DNA of 64,000 bases from the NCBI RefSeq assembly GCF_026151205.1, contig NC_087075.1:10276303-10340302 (forward strand), given 5' to 3'. Both the position numbers and the translations under genes were made by a program. Under the pieces are notes generated by a model. The model worked only from the letters and a program-made list of their open reading frames with translations, was not told where the DNA came from and did no database searches. The stretch comes from Bolinopsis microptera. Lineage: Eukaryota > Ctenophora > Tentaculata > Lobata > Bolinopsidae. The stretch's first letter is position 1. The number at the start of each line of letters is the position of its first letter. Shown piece by piece: positions 1 to 11,900 of the stretch.

Positions 1-398
1 GAGTACCAACTTGGACAACACCAACTTATAATTCTAACAATGTCCACATTTTAATCTACCAATGTATATATTGTATTATATAATACACGTTCACAAGTAC
101 ACTGGTCACACAAAAGAGCATTTCCTACAGGATGTATTCTATTATTCTATAATCATGCAGTTAGCCTGTTATGTAATTAAATGTGTATACTCTCTTGTTA
201 GACTATCAGACCGGACCAAGTTAAGGTTATTGGAGTAAGCTATGTGTTTAGTTAATTAAACTGATAAATATGTTCTAGTTAATTAAAGTAGGTGATATGT
301 AGTAGTAGTAAATCTTTCAAAGTACGAAATATCTCTTTAAAAGAGCATCCTAGGCACCTTATAGATATCAAAACGCATAAAAAAGAAAACAAAAAACA
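1..398. other. AT-rich non-coding stretch
   Basis: No gene-like open frame or RNA gene is visible. The sequence is AT-rich with several short TTAATTAA-like motifs. It lies beyond the last visible exon of the minus-strand PACSIN-like gene, so it may be intron or 3' flank of that gene. Confidence 0.4.
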
Positions 399-593
399 TC
401 AACCATCTTCTAACTTCTTCCACTCCTCCCTATCTAAAGCTAAAAATCTAAGGTCTTCGAAATCAGTCAAATTCTTAAGTCTAATATCAAGATTTCTACT
501 AGTCAAGTCTTTTCTAATAACATCTAATAAGTTTAAACATGGTCTACCCCGTCTCCCTTCCATAAAAATATCAGAATTTATAGCAAATAACAT
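399..593 (-). mobile_element. LINE remnant: extreme C-terminal end of a non-LTR reverse transcriptase ORF
   Basis: The minus strand encodes about 64 residues containing GRRGRPCLNLLDVIRKDL followed by FLALDREEWKKLE. In many non-LTR retrotransposons the ORF2 protein ends with the pattern RGRP-x(n)-D-x-I-x-x-DL ... A-x-DR-x-x-W, and this matches it. Nothing of the polymerase or endonuclease domains is visible nearby, so this is a short dead fragment. It is a different LINE type from the two copies at 8.9 and 30 kb, which end differently. Confidence 0.6.
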
Positions 594-1010
594 AGAGGTG
601 TATGCTGGTGAGTCTTCCTGTCCTCTTAAGATATGTGAGTGATATGTAAGTTAATTAAAGTAGGTGATGTGTAAGTTAATTAAAGTACAGCTCATGGGTG
701 GGGTATAAAAAGGAATGTAACAGGATTCGAATATTTTGGGATCAAATCAGCAACACGGGAAAAGAAGAAACTTTTTTTAGTTACCGTGTTATTTTTAAGA
801 ACGAGAAAATCTAATGAAAGTCTGAAACTCAAGTTAATCTCTTATATACTAGTTTTAAATTGAATGATTGAACAAACTTTGGCCTTTTTCGTATCAATAT
901 CATTAGGTCGGTGGTACATTAGTCCTTACACAGCAACAGATAATAGATAATATATTATAAAGATGAACTTGGTAACTGATTTGAGGTATATTTAGTCCCA
1001 CAATTTAGGT

Positions 1011-1766
1011 CACCCTCTGGCCCACATTGGTGACCCTCTGGCCCACATTGGTGACCCTCTGGCCCACATTGGTGACCCTCTGGCCCACATTGGTGACCCT
1101 CTGGCCCACATTGGTGACCCTCTGGCCCACATTGGTCAGCCTCTGGCCCACATTGGTCAGCCTCTGGCCCACATTGGTCACCCTCTGGCCCACATTGGTC
1201 ACCCTCTGGCCCACATTGGTGACCCTCTGGCCCACATTGGTCAGCCTCTGGCCCACATTGGTGACCCTCTGGCCCACATTGGTGACCCTCTGGCCCACAT
1301 TGGTCACCCTCTGGCCCACATTGGTCAGCCTCTGGCCCACATTGGTCACCCTCTGGCCCACATTGGTGACCCTCTGGCCCACATTGGTCACCCTCTGGCC
1401 CACATTGGTGACCCTCTGGCCCACATTGGTCAGCCTCTGGCCCACATTGGTCACCCTCTGGCCCACATTGGTCACCCTCTGGCCCACATTGGTCAGCCTC
1501 TGGCCCACATTGGTGACCCTCTTGCCCACATTGGTGACCCTCTTGCCCACATTGGTCACCCTCTGGCCCACATTGGTGACCCTCTGGCCCACATTGGTCA
1601 CCCTCTGGCCCACATTGGTCACCCTCTGGCCCACATTGGTCACCCTCTGGCCCACATTGGTCACCCTCTGGCCCACATTGGTCACCCTCTGGCCCACATT
1701 GGTCACCCTCTGGCCCACATTGGTCACCCTTTGGCCCACATTGGTCACCCTCTGGCCCACATTGGT
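1011..1766. repeat. 21-bp minisatellite, about 36 copies
   Basis: A tandem array of a 21-base unit reading approximately ACCCTCTGGCCCACATTGGT plus one base. Copies differ mainly at a few positions (gtgac, gtcac or gtcag variants). Because 21 is a multiple of three and the unit lacks stops in several frames, the array creates long open frames on both strands (repeating QCGPEGD, MGQRVTN and TLWPTLV). None has a supported start, splice site or family resemblance. It most likely sits in an intron or the 3' flank of the PACSIN-like gene. Confidence 0.95.
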
Positions 1767-2431
1767 TCCTCAACCAGCATGAGCAGTAAAGTAGCCTAAA
1801 CCCTATCATCATGTGCCTGGTATTAATTACAGATGGAACCACACCTTTATATACGAAACTACAATAAATTACAATACACATTATATACAATATAAATTAT
1901 ACACACAGTTTAATGTACATATGTATTATAATCAATATATGTATATATAGTACATGCTGTTTGTACACAGTAAACACAGTACACACACTCCATGTAACAT
2001 AAATTAGTTCTACAATCTAACATGTTTGGTTAATATGAACCATATGTGAGATAACATTATATTAATTACTGTACTTCAAAGACAGGTGGACGTTGAATTA
2101 CGTCACGTGTAAGTGTGTAAGATTAGTGTCCTGCTGTTCGCGTAAAGTAAGAATGTTTAAATTTGTACGCTCCTTGTACTTATCGTCCAGTTATTATTTT
2201 ATTAAATGCCGGCCAAAGCGAAGGAGAATTCATTTAGATTCATATTTAGTAAATGTTTAATATGCAATATGCATATTCTTATACAATATACATGAGCTCG
2301 GTTTTCTAAAAATAGATAGAATCAATTAAATTACGCATGTTATATATATGTTTTATGAAGTTATGTTTGCATGCTTAATAATTCAAATTTGAATTGAAGT
2401 TGAAAGATTCTAAATGTTTAAATAACATTAC

Positions 2432-4310
2432 CTGGCGTCTTTAGAAACGTCGATATAATTCAGATAGTCCGTTATCGTTTCAACAAAGAACTCTATTCTT
2501 ATCTTCTCCATTGCCTGACATTTCTCAAATTCCACTGTCATTTCGTTGATGTATTGCTGGTTTGCCATGTCCAACTCGTTTAGTCTGAAAAATGTGTCTT
2601 GTACTTAAATCTATTTTGTATGAGTTGCATGTTAGAAAAAAACCTTTTTCATGACATTAGCGTATAATCCTTTTTAAAACATGTTCATCGTCAGAGAAAA
2701 TATGCACATAAAAACATATGTGTAGGTATTTATGACACTATCGCAATGTAACATTAAATTGTGAGGAGTTTCACACAAAAACAAGCCAGCGTGTACTGTG
2801 TATGTGTATTTAATCATGATTAGACTTTTTCTTGATGCTCTTGCTGCTGATTTCAGATAAGTCGTCCAAATATTACTGATTGCGTCAAGTTCAGGTAAAC
2901 TCCTAACTAAGTTGAACTGCAGTGAGAGAAAGTCATTATATAGGTCGACACAACTGAACTGTGCTCATCACAAGAATATAAGTTGTTTTCCAATAATATT
3001 CGGAATTAAACCTGGTCGGTGCTCACTGCTCAACCTCTACGAAACTAATTAAACTAATTAAACCTGCTCACTGCTCAACCTCTACGAAACTAACCTGTCC
3101 CGGTACTTATCCCTTGTTTTGTCACTTTCTGTTTCTGCTTTGCTAAGCTTATCTTTCATCTTTTTAAGGGCATCTGATGTGGTCATGGCGTCCCGCGTAT
3201 AAATATCAAGCTGACCTTTTGTTTGTTCTAACATTCTAGCTGCTAAGTGGTATGCTTTCTTTGCTTTTTCTACCTGATCATTCGGACACTTTAACTAATC
3301 AGCAACAGAAATTAGATAAAAAAAGTTATATAATAAATAAAATAAGACATATAGTGTAACATAAAACTGGTAAGAAAATGAAATATTAGGTTAATCTAAA
3401 CCCCCATAGCCTGAGGTGGTATTCGTAAATTCTAGCTGCTATATAAAAGTAACAGAGACAACACAATTTAAAGAGGAGAAAACATCTATTTCAGGTCGAT
3501 CAAACTCACTTTCAAAAACCTCTTAGCCCAAGGTCGCTGCACTTTATCAAACCCTTCTTGAGCCGCAGCTGTCTGTTTCCACTTCACAAAAGTTTTCTGA
3601 TAATTTGAGTTTTTCCAGTGTTTTATTGATTCAAGAGAGCTCCCAGTCAGCTTCTGACGCACATCCAAATGAATATCTGCAGTTTCGTTTGCTTCAACAG
3701 TCAGGTTTTTCATTGTTAGTTCTAATGAACCGTATTCAGGTCCCTTATTGACAGCATCTTCCCACTTTCTGCTCCATGTCTTGAGACCTTTGGCATATTT
3801 CAGTTCCAGTTCTGCACGCTCATGTATTAGTTGAGTGAGATTGTCGGTCAGAGTAGCGCCGTCATCAATCCTTTTTACAACCTAAGATGTGTGCAAGTTA
3901 GGGGTCGTTCACATATTACGTAATCACTTTTTGGACAATTTTTAACCCCCCCCCCCCCCCCTCTGTAATCAGTTTTACACATAGCTATTGTGTCCAAATT
4001 ACACTAGCATAATCATTTTGTATACTTACATGCTTGGTAGCTATCAATATGTACTTAGTTTGAAATTAATTTCAATAAAGCATTCTATTAGTATTGCAGT
4101 AGGCAGTAGCACTTGACAGCAGTTTACCATAGATTGCCTCTAGCTAACCAATTCCTGCTCACACAGCTGTGGATCAGGGACAAAAATAAGCTAAATATAC
4201 AACAATAGATATGTAGTATGTACCTGTTTAAACCCTTTCATCTCCCAGAAACAATCACTAAAGAGGTCCCCCACATCTTCTTCTGAGCCCGTGTGACTGT
4301 GTTGTGCCAT
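2432..4310 (-). CDS. PACSIN/syndapin-like F-BAR protein, 5' part (four exons; 3' end not found)
   Basis: PACSINs bind and curve membranes through an F-BAR dimer and link endocytosis to actin, usually through a C-terminal SH3 domain. I join exons 4224-4310, 3510-3881, 3095-3294 and 2432-2584 on the minus strand. All have good splice sites, and the phases agree (0, 0, 2, then 2 outgoing). The protein starts MAQHSHTGSEEDVGDLFSD and carries the family landmarks FWE...K then VKRIDDG, a KGPEYGSLE motif near residue 80, PWAKRF, CPNDQVEKAKKAYH and FEKCQAMEKIR. About 270 residues are visible, covering most of the F-BAR domain. The last F-BAR helix, the linker and the SH3 domain are not seen before position 1, so a large intron probably continues off the window. 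The start is chosen because the ATG at 4308-4310 opens exon 1, just ahead of the conserved F-BAR sequence. Confidence 0.88.
2585..3094 (-). other. PACSIN-like gene intron 3
   Basis: A 510-base intron between the exon ending YRD(R) and the exon starting LNELDMANQQ. The donor reads CAG|GTTAG and the acceptor TTTTTCAG on the minus strand. A short direct duplication lies near its 5' end: 'ctcactgctcaacctctacgaaac' appears at about 3022-3045 and again at about 3067-3090. Confidence 0.7.
3905..3965. repeat. Fragment of a hairpin-type DNA element end with C-run
   Basis: Inside PACSIN-like intron 1 the sequence GGGGTCGTTCACATATTACG is followed 40 bases later by a run of about 15 C. GGGG-x-CGTTCA-x-A-x-TTACGTAA ends recur in invertebrate MITEs. 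The other terminus is not visible, so I treat it as a partial copy. Confidence 0.4.
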
Positions 4311-4525
4311 TATTATTCTGTCATATCACGCTGCTCACTACAAACTTATTGGATAACATTAGAATTGTGTTTGATATAAATATGTGAAGATAAGGAATTG
4401 AATTACGCTAATTTTACATTTCGAAACCACAAATCCACGACATTATTTATGTTACAGGAGGAATATTATATAGTTAATGGGGCAGGAACCGAGAGTGCCC
4501 TTTTTCCCACGGTTTGTCGAATATT

Positions 4526-4772
4526 GTCGTTCCCTGTCATTCCCTGTCTTTCCTTGTCGTTCCCTGTCGTTCCCTGTCATTCCTTGTCATTCCTTGTCAT
4601 TCCTTGTCATTCCTTGTCATTCCTTGTCATTCCTTGTCATTCCTTGTCATTCCTTGTCATTCCTTGTCATTCCTTGTCATTCCTTGTCAATCCTTGTCAA
4701 TCCTTGTCATTCCCTGTCATTATTCCTTGAAATTCTCTGTCATTCCTTGTCATTCCCTGTCATTCCCTGCTC
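4526..4772. repeat. 10-bp tandem repeat (cattccttgt)n
   Basis: More than 20 near-exact copies of a 10-base pyrimidine-rich unit lie just outside the 5' end of the PACSIN-like gene. Long open frames through it are only periodic translations of the repeat. Confidence 0.93.
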
Positions 4773-4834
4773 ATATTGTCACATCCTGTCGTAAAATTGT
4801 CATGACATTGGGCACTCTTGGTTCCGGCCCTTAA

Positions 4835-5520
4835 TGCTGTTCCAAAAATCATTATCCATTTATGATGGTTGCCATAGTAATGTATTTGTTAATATCTAAA
4901 TATATGTGAAGGCTAACAATTGTTTTTCGAGTTTAAAATGCAGGGGCAGCTTGAGTGCTGAGATGCGCGTGCGCCCACTTCATTTGAAAGAATTAGAAAG
5001 GTTATCAAGACTAATCAAATTTCAATTTGATTCATGAAACATACCGTATTATTTGTATTCAGGTTCAACATGGTACATGTGTGTCAAACTGCTAAATAAC
5101 TTACTTATTTAAATGGTACGAAAGTCAATTGTTTTTCGAACAAAATTTTTGGACGATTTACTATCAATGTATCAATATAGTAAGTTATAAATATGATTCA
5201 TCAAACACTTAATTAACACTAGTATTCAATCATAAATTGCTTTAAAAATGATTTTGGACACGTTCCATTAAAACTAAGCAAGCTCTGTCACAACATTATT
5301 GGCCATGGCAGTGAAACTTCGGGATTAGTGGAAGATAACAAACACTGTCGGTCTCCTATACCCTCTGGAGGATTATAAGTTAAGTTGAGGCTAACTTTCA
5401 AAGGCTGTGGAAAAATTGTTTACAAGATGGAACAGCTGATCAGAGAAGATTATTGTACTTAATTTTCTCAGATATTGGGTTTAATTTTTGTAAAATAAGG
5501 AGTACAAAATTTGGGGTACA
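4835..5520. other. Non-coding AT-rich stretch
   Basis: I see no exon, RNA gene or clear repeat between the 10-bp array and the hairpin element starting near 5529. Confidence 0.4.
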
Positions 5521-5528
5521 AAATGTGG

Positions 5529-6125
5529 CAGAATTTTTTGTCTCTGATTTTGATAAATTTGGTACCAAAAGTTGCCTCTAAGTGTGAATAATGAAAATTC
5601 ACCGTGTAGCACGATAACGTCGAGCTGTATGTGAGCCTTTTGTGCATCGCAAGAGTGTACAAAGGACGAAAAATGGATAATTTATTGCTTAAAATGCCTA
5701 TAACTCCGAACATATTAAATAGTTTGAAATAATTCATACAGGATCGTAATGAGCTTAGTCAGACGCAACTTTTAGTACCAAAATTATAATATTTGAAGCA
5801 CAACAATTTTGTCAAAATTTCACACAAGGGGGGACCCTTGTGTTCAGATTAAAAATGTTTGAAAATAATTTTCCTTTAAATCTTAAAATATTAATACCAA
5901 AAGTTTCGTCTCGATGAGCTTATTACAATGCCATAATAATTACGTGATAATAACTGAAAATGTGAAAGTTATAGGCCAAAAACTAAAAATTTGCGCGAAA
6001 AAAGCATGCGCGGCGAACAAGCGCCGTGTAGCATTTTTAGCGAAAATTGCTACACGGTGGATTTATTTTATTCACATTTTTAGACAACTTTTGGTACCAA
6101 ATTTATCGAAATCGGAGAAAAAAAG
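5529..6125. mobile_element. Fold-back element with about 80-bp inverted ends
   Basis: The segment around 5529-5612 (TTTGATAAATTTGGTACC then AAAATTCACCGTGTAGCAC) is matched in reverse complement at about 6041-6125 (GCTACACGGTGGATTTATT then TTGGTACCAAATTTATCGAA). The core between them has no coding capacity. This arrangement fits a non-autonomous fold-back or MITE-like element. I could not fix the target-site duplication. Confidence 0.6.
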
Positions 6126-6190
6126 TTCTGTGCTCGCGCTTTGCGCTTATTACACTGACTAGTAGGGTGTTGCAGTCAAACAAAATTTGA

Positions 6191-6230
6191 CCATTGTTAA
6201 TGATCTGGCCGGCCAGATCATTAACAATGG
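6191..6230. repeat. Perfect 40-bp palindrome
   Basis: Bases 6191-6210 are the exact reverse complement of 6211-6230, with the centre CCGGCCGG-like (CTGGCCGGCCAG). There is no spacer. GC-rich duplicated blocks follow directly: CGGCGCGCGCTACTTCG occurs near 6233 and again near 6284. Confidence 0.95.
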
Positions 6231-6675
6231 CCCGGCGCGCGCTACTTCGTAGCTCGGGCCATCGGGCCATTTCGAGAAGAAAGCGGCGCGCGCTACTTCG
6301 AAGAAATTTAGACGAGTAACATCCGTCAAAACAAAACAAGAAAACAACAAAATTTTATTTAAATCAATCACAGCAACAATTAAGACATACCACTATTTAG
6401 GAATGCACAAAGGGTATGGTGAATTTGACTATTGCATTGAGTTGTTAAATTAAAAGTATATATTAAGTTTAGAAAAACATGCCCTTGCATAGTATCTATA
6501 GAAACGAGAAATTAAGCAACAAGATAAATAAATTTAAATAAGCAGGCTAATCTAGGAGAGACAAGACTGAAGACCATACTGCATACGAATTATGCACCCA
6601 CCAGAGCTACCTGTCTAGTGTCTACCTCAATTGCAAATTGTTCTTCTTGATTAATAAGCTTGTGTTGTAATACTT

Positions 6676-8461
6676 ACCCAGGAACCCTGACCGGATGGGG
6701 CTTAACTTTGAAAGTAAAAGAGTTGGAGACTTCCGGTTTTTTGTAACATGTTTCTCTTTTAAATGTAACGTTACCTCTCCAGGAGGAAAATTCAAGACAA
6801 CGTAATTGTTGAGTTATATCAAAATCTCCAGAAAAGTCCCCTTTCGGGCCGATCAAAAGTTTGCAACTTTAACTTTGCGGATTCCTGTACTCTGGTTGGC
6901 TGAATTGTGTCACGTGGTAGCTGCCTGAACATTGGAATACGCCACGCGTGCAAATCATGCTTGTTGTTGCGCGCGAGGTCAAGCCGTCTGTTTAAATTAA
7001 ACCAACTCTAGTACCACCACCAGCCGGTAACTTTTCATGGGTACGAAGTAACCAATTAGGGCTATTAAATGCCGAACACAAGGATATTTCGTATTCGGAT
7101 CATATGCCTGCAGGCTGTCTGTCGCTTAAGACCATGGTCGCTCTTAACTGAGCGATAAGTGACGTTAAGTGAGACCGTGAGCACCACTTCTTGCCAATTT
7201 GCTTTTGAACTACGGCCCAATCATGAAGTTAAACAGTTCAAGTTGTGTTTTAACGGCAAAATACAGCGAATTCTAGCCCTTGAAAGTTGTAGGTTTGGAA
7301 GATCAATATGAATACGGCTGCTTTAATTCTTAAAAGTCTTAAGTTAGAACGGCCAAAACACCCTATTCGGCGTCAGCCAGCTACACCCAGGAACCCTGAC
7401 CGGATGGGGCTTAACTTTGAAAGTAAAAGAGTTGGAGACTTCCGGTTTTTTGTAACATGTTTCTCTTTTAAATGTAACGTTACCTCTCCAGGAGGAAAAT
7501 TCAAGACAACGTAATTGTTGAGTTATATCAAAATCTCCAGAAAAGTCCCCTTTCGGGCCGATCAAAAGTTTGCAACTTTAACTTTGCGGATTCCTGTACT
7601 CTGGTTGGCTGAATTGTGTCACGTGGTAGCTGCCTGAACATTGGAATACGCCACGCGTGCAAATCATGCTTGTTGTTGCGCGCGAGGTCAAGCCGTCTGT
7701 TTAAATTAAACCAACTCTAGTACCACCACCAGCCGGTAACTTTTCATGGGTACGAAGTAACCAATTAGGGCTATTAAATGCCGAACACAAGGATATTTCG
7801 TATTCGGATCATATGCCTGCAGGCTGTCTGTCGCTTAAGACCATGGTCGCTCTTAACTGAGCGATAAGTGACGTTAAGTGAGACCGTGAGCACCACTTCT
7901 TGCCAATTTGCTTTTGAACTACGGCCCAATCATGAAGTTAAACAGTTCAAGTTGTGTTTTAACGGCAAAATACAGCGAATTCTAGCCCTTGAAAGTTGTA
8001 GGTTTGGAAGATCAATATGAATACGGCTGCTTTAATTCTTAAAAGTCTTAAGTTAGAACGGCCAAAACACCCTATTCGGCGTCAGCCAGCTACACCCAGG
8101 AACCCTGACCGGATGGGGCTTAACTTTGAAAGTAAAAGAGTTGGAGACTTCCGGTTTTTTGTAACATGTTTCTCTTTTAAATGTAACGTTACCTCTCCAG
8201 GAGGAAAATTCAAGACAACGTAATTGTTGAGTTATATCAAAATCTCCAGAAAAGTCCCCTTTCGGGCCGATCAAAAGTTTGCAACTTTAACTTTGCGGAT
8301 TCCTGTACTCTGGTTGGCTGAATTGTGTCACGTGGTAGCTGCCTGAACATTGGAATACGCCACGCGTGCAAATCATGCTTGTTGTTGCGCGCGAGGTCAA
8401 GCCGTCTGTTTAAATTAAACCAACTCTAGTACCACCACCAGCCGGTAACTTTTCATGGGTA
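6676..8461. repeat. 709-bp tandem repeat, 2.5 nearly identical copies
   Basis: The same sequence recurs at a spacing of exactly 709 bases (for example ACCCAGGAACCCTGACCGG at 6676, 7385 and 8094). Measured from the right-hand boundary at 8461, the array is two full units (7044-7752 and 7753-8461) preceded by a 368-base partial unit cut at its left end. Copies look essentially identical, so the array is young. Each unit contains a CACGTG, an ATTGG/CCAAT pair and a 68-codon open frame beginning MNTAALILKSLKLERPK; I recognise no family for it. The array ends 458 bases before the LINE ORF. Confidence 0.93.
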
Positions 8462-8918
8462 TGGACCCCAAGTCACTACACTTAAAATGTAGAAAACGTA
8501 TATTAATGCTTTTCATGCAGGTTATTGACATACGTTGCATGCCACTTTTCGCGCGCGAAGCGCGCGCCGCCGAAATCTCTGATATTTGGGATACGAAACA
8601 TGTATCAAGCAGGTACAATGAAGTCTTTGTGTTATGTATCATTAGTTTGGACCTGATATTACTTAATTGAAGATGTCAATTCATCGCAGCTCGGTACGAG
8701 GCCCAGTAGCGCACCTCGCCGATCTAGCGAGGTGGTTGCGAGAAGCATTATTGAGTTCGCGGCGCGGCCCAGTATGTAACGCATCGCACTACATGTACAA
8801 GATATTACCCGCTTAAAATTTACCTGGGGACCTCAGGCTATCATGTTCATAAACATAGACATTAGGCGGAATGACAGGCTGAGCGCGGCCCAGTAAACGC
8901 TGAGCTAGCTGCGAAGAA
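8462..8918. other. Spacer between 709-bp array and LINE ORF
   Basis: GC-richer than its surroundings, with CGCGCG blocks and short degenerate repeats (GAGGCCCAGTAGCGCACC and GCGGCCCAGTA). It may be the 5' untranslated part of the LINE. The missing N-terminal piece of the endonuclease domain is not found in any frame here. Confidence 0.4.
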
Positions 8919-11900
8919 TTGACATCGTCAATTATGAATGGTTTCAATAAGACTTGTAGGTTTATATATAACCTACCAGGACGCGCGCCGAGTTGGACTC
9001 GTCGACGGTCCAATATATGGAATATATGTCTCCAGGAAACGAAGCGAGAATTTTTCCTACCTAACTATGAATGCTTCAATAGCACTAGAAAGGACTCTCG
9101 CTCAGGAGGTATCTGTATCGGAATTCACCGCTCACTCTCAGGAAAAGTGAAAAGGTTAAATACAGGTTGCCCTGACTTCCAAGCCGTGACAATTTTTCCG
9201 CAAGACGACTGCAAATTCACCATTATTAATGTGTACGACTCTCCGGAACAGTCTTCATACAAAGCCAAACGTAAAGCCAAAGGGAGTGGACCAAACCCCC
9301 AAATGACCACTCTAGAGCAAATCATGGAGTTCAGAGCACAGAATCCAAATATGGGTGAGATCCTGCTGGTTGGAGACCTGAATGCTCGTACAGGGAACCG
9401 TAACGTTGCTGCAGAAGAACTCGAGCCCGATTCAGATCCTGAAGACTTCAATACAGCAAGTTACCCTGGAACCACTGAAAGAGCCAGTAAGGACCAAATA
9501 GTCAATGCCAGGGGATCTCTTTTACTGGACTTCCTGGCGTGTAACAAACTCCAAATTCTCAATGGATGTACTTTAGGGGACATCTTTGGAGAGTTCACAT
9601 CTGTCAACTATAATGGATGCAGTGTAGTTGACTACATGGCAGCTACCCCTGACCTCAAAGAAGCGGTACTTTCTTTTAAAATCCTTGAGCTGAACAAGCA
9701 CTCTGATCACAAACCCTACATTTGTGACTTGAAGTGTACTAACTCCACAATTGATACGTCAGATCTTCTCGATTCTCTTGAAGATGCGCCCACTAAATAC
9801 AAATGGAACAACGAAGACGAAGGGACTCACTTCAACTTTCTGGCTGCTCAAAATTCTCCGGAATTCCAAACGAAGATAACCAGGATATCGGCAACCCGTT
9901 GCAACAATAAAAACGACGTACTCGAACTTAATAGTAATCTCGTCTCTCTGTACCAGGAATTAGCGGGCACGGTTTTGCCGAAAAAATCCAACTCGCAAAC
10001 CAAACCGAAACCAGGAAGTAAGAACAGAGTCAAAAGGCACCGGATGAAGCCAAAATCCCCATGGTTTGATGGGTCATGCATCAACAGCAAACGGGAGCTT
10101 AATAGGCTGGCTAAATCATACGGGAAAAACCCATCAAGTCAATATCTCAGGGAATTGTACTACGATACGCGTCGATCTTATAGGAAACTCATCAAGTCGA
10201 AGAGGTCTGCCTTCATTGAAGAACTCTGCAGAGACATTGAGTCAGGCAAAAATGTCAACTGGGGGAGATTCAAGAGACTTAAACAGATGAAAACTAAAGA
10301 CAGTACGCTGGACGTGTTTGATATGTTCAATTTCTGTAAATTCTTCAAAGATCTTTACAGCAAACCATCTATGGACAACCTAAAAATCACAGGGCTACAA
10401 AACGAGATGGTAAAAGACACCACGCAATCAAGCATTACGGAAATTCTCGACCATGATATCTCTTCTGAAGAGCTGTGTAACAACATCAGGACGCTTAAAA
10501 AAAATAAGGCAGTGTCCGAAGATATGATATCTAATGAGTTCCTAAAATCATCGGGAAATAACATGCAATCAGCTGTGTTGCACCTATTCAACCAATGTCT
10601 GTCATTTGGTGTCTACCCGTGGAGCACATCTGTCGTGACTCCGCTACATAAAAAGGGTAATGTTTATGACCCAAACAACTACCGTGCGATAGCAGTGGCC
10701 AGCAACTTGGGAAAACTCTTTGCGGGAATTTTGCTCAACCGACTAATTGAATTTAGATCCGTAGTGAACCCTGATACTCCAAACCAATTGGGTTTCTGCA
10801 AGGGTGCTCAAACAGCAGATCACATACTAACGCTCTCAACATGCATTGAAAAATATGTTAAAGTCGAAAAGAAACGAGTCTTCTCTTGCTTTGTAGACTA
10901 TGCAAAGGCTTTTGACACTGTTTGTAGGGAAGCGCTACTCTACAAACTTTGGAAACTAGGAGTTCAAGGGCGATTTTTCAATTGTATGGAACACATGTAC
11001 ACCCATTCATCTGCAAAAATAAAACTCCTCAACAAGCTCTCTGAGAAGATTGACGTCCTCTGTGGAACTGAACAAGGGCATCCCATGTCCCCGGAACTGT
11101 TCAAATGCTTCGTACATGCCCTCTCCGAAGAACTGAACGAGCTAGATAACATCGAAGTGCCCATCATTAACTCCATCAAGGTGACACATCTGCTCTGGGC
11201 TGATGACTTAGTACTTCTGGCTTTGAATCCTGAAAGCCTACATAAAATGCTCTCTGTTCTGTACGCCTACTGTCAGGAGTGGGGCCTAGTGGTCAACATG
11301 TCTAAAACCGCTATCATGGTGTTCAACCGCGCTGGTCGTATACTCAAAGACAGCAAGACCTTCGCTTTTGGTTTAACACCGATCGACTCAGTTCGTGAGT
11401 ACACGTACCTAGGAATGACTTTCACTCTGACAGGATCCCTGAAGGTCGCACAGTCCAAACTTAGGCAGAAAGGACTTCGGAGTTATTTTTCGCTTAAAAG
11501 CATGATAGACTTACGACACATAAGGAAAGAGATAATATTTAAACTCTTCGATGCACTTATTGTCCCAGTAGTCTCTTATGGATGCCAGATTTGGCTCCCT
11601 CAGACATACTTCATGGGTGCCTTCTCATCGGGTAACTTTCCCAACCTAAAACAGATCAGGCAAGATCCACTAGAAAAACTTCACATCTCGTTTCTCAAGT
11701 GGACTCTCAACGTCAATAAACAAACATCAAATGCGGCAATTTGGGGTGACACAGGACGCTACCCTTTGGCGATAGAGCTATCATCCCAAGTGTATAACTA
11801 CTGGGAAAGATTAGATAAAATGGAGAAAGCTGGATCTAACAGTCTTGTGCGACATGCCTTCAAAGAGCAACGCAGCCTCAGTCTTTCTTGGAACACCAAC

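Noticed and set aside
955-1890. A 311-codon minus-strand frame with QCGPEGD repeats
   Set aside because: It is the translation of a 21-bp minisatellite. Other frames are equally open, and no splice or family evidence supports it.
7308-8274. 68- and 73-codon frames repeated in each 709-bp unit
   Set aside because: The plus- and minus-strand frames overlap each other, resemble no family and simply repeat with the unit. I kept the array but did not call genes.
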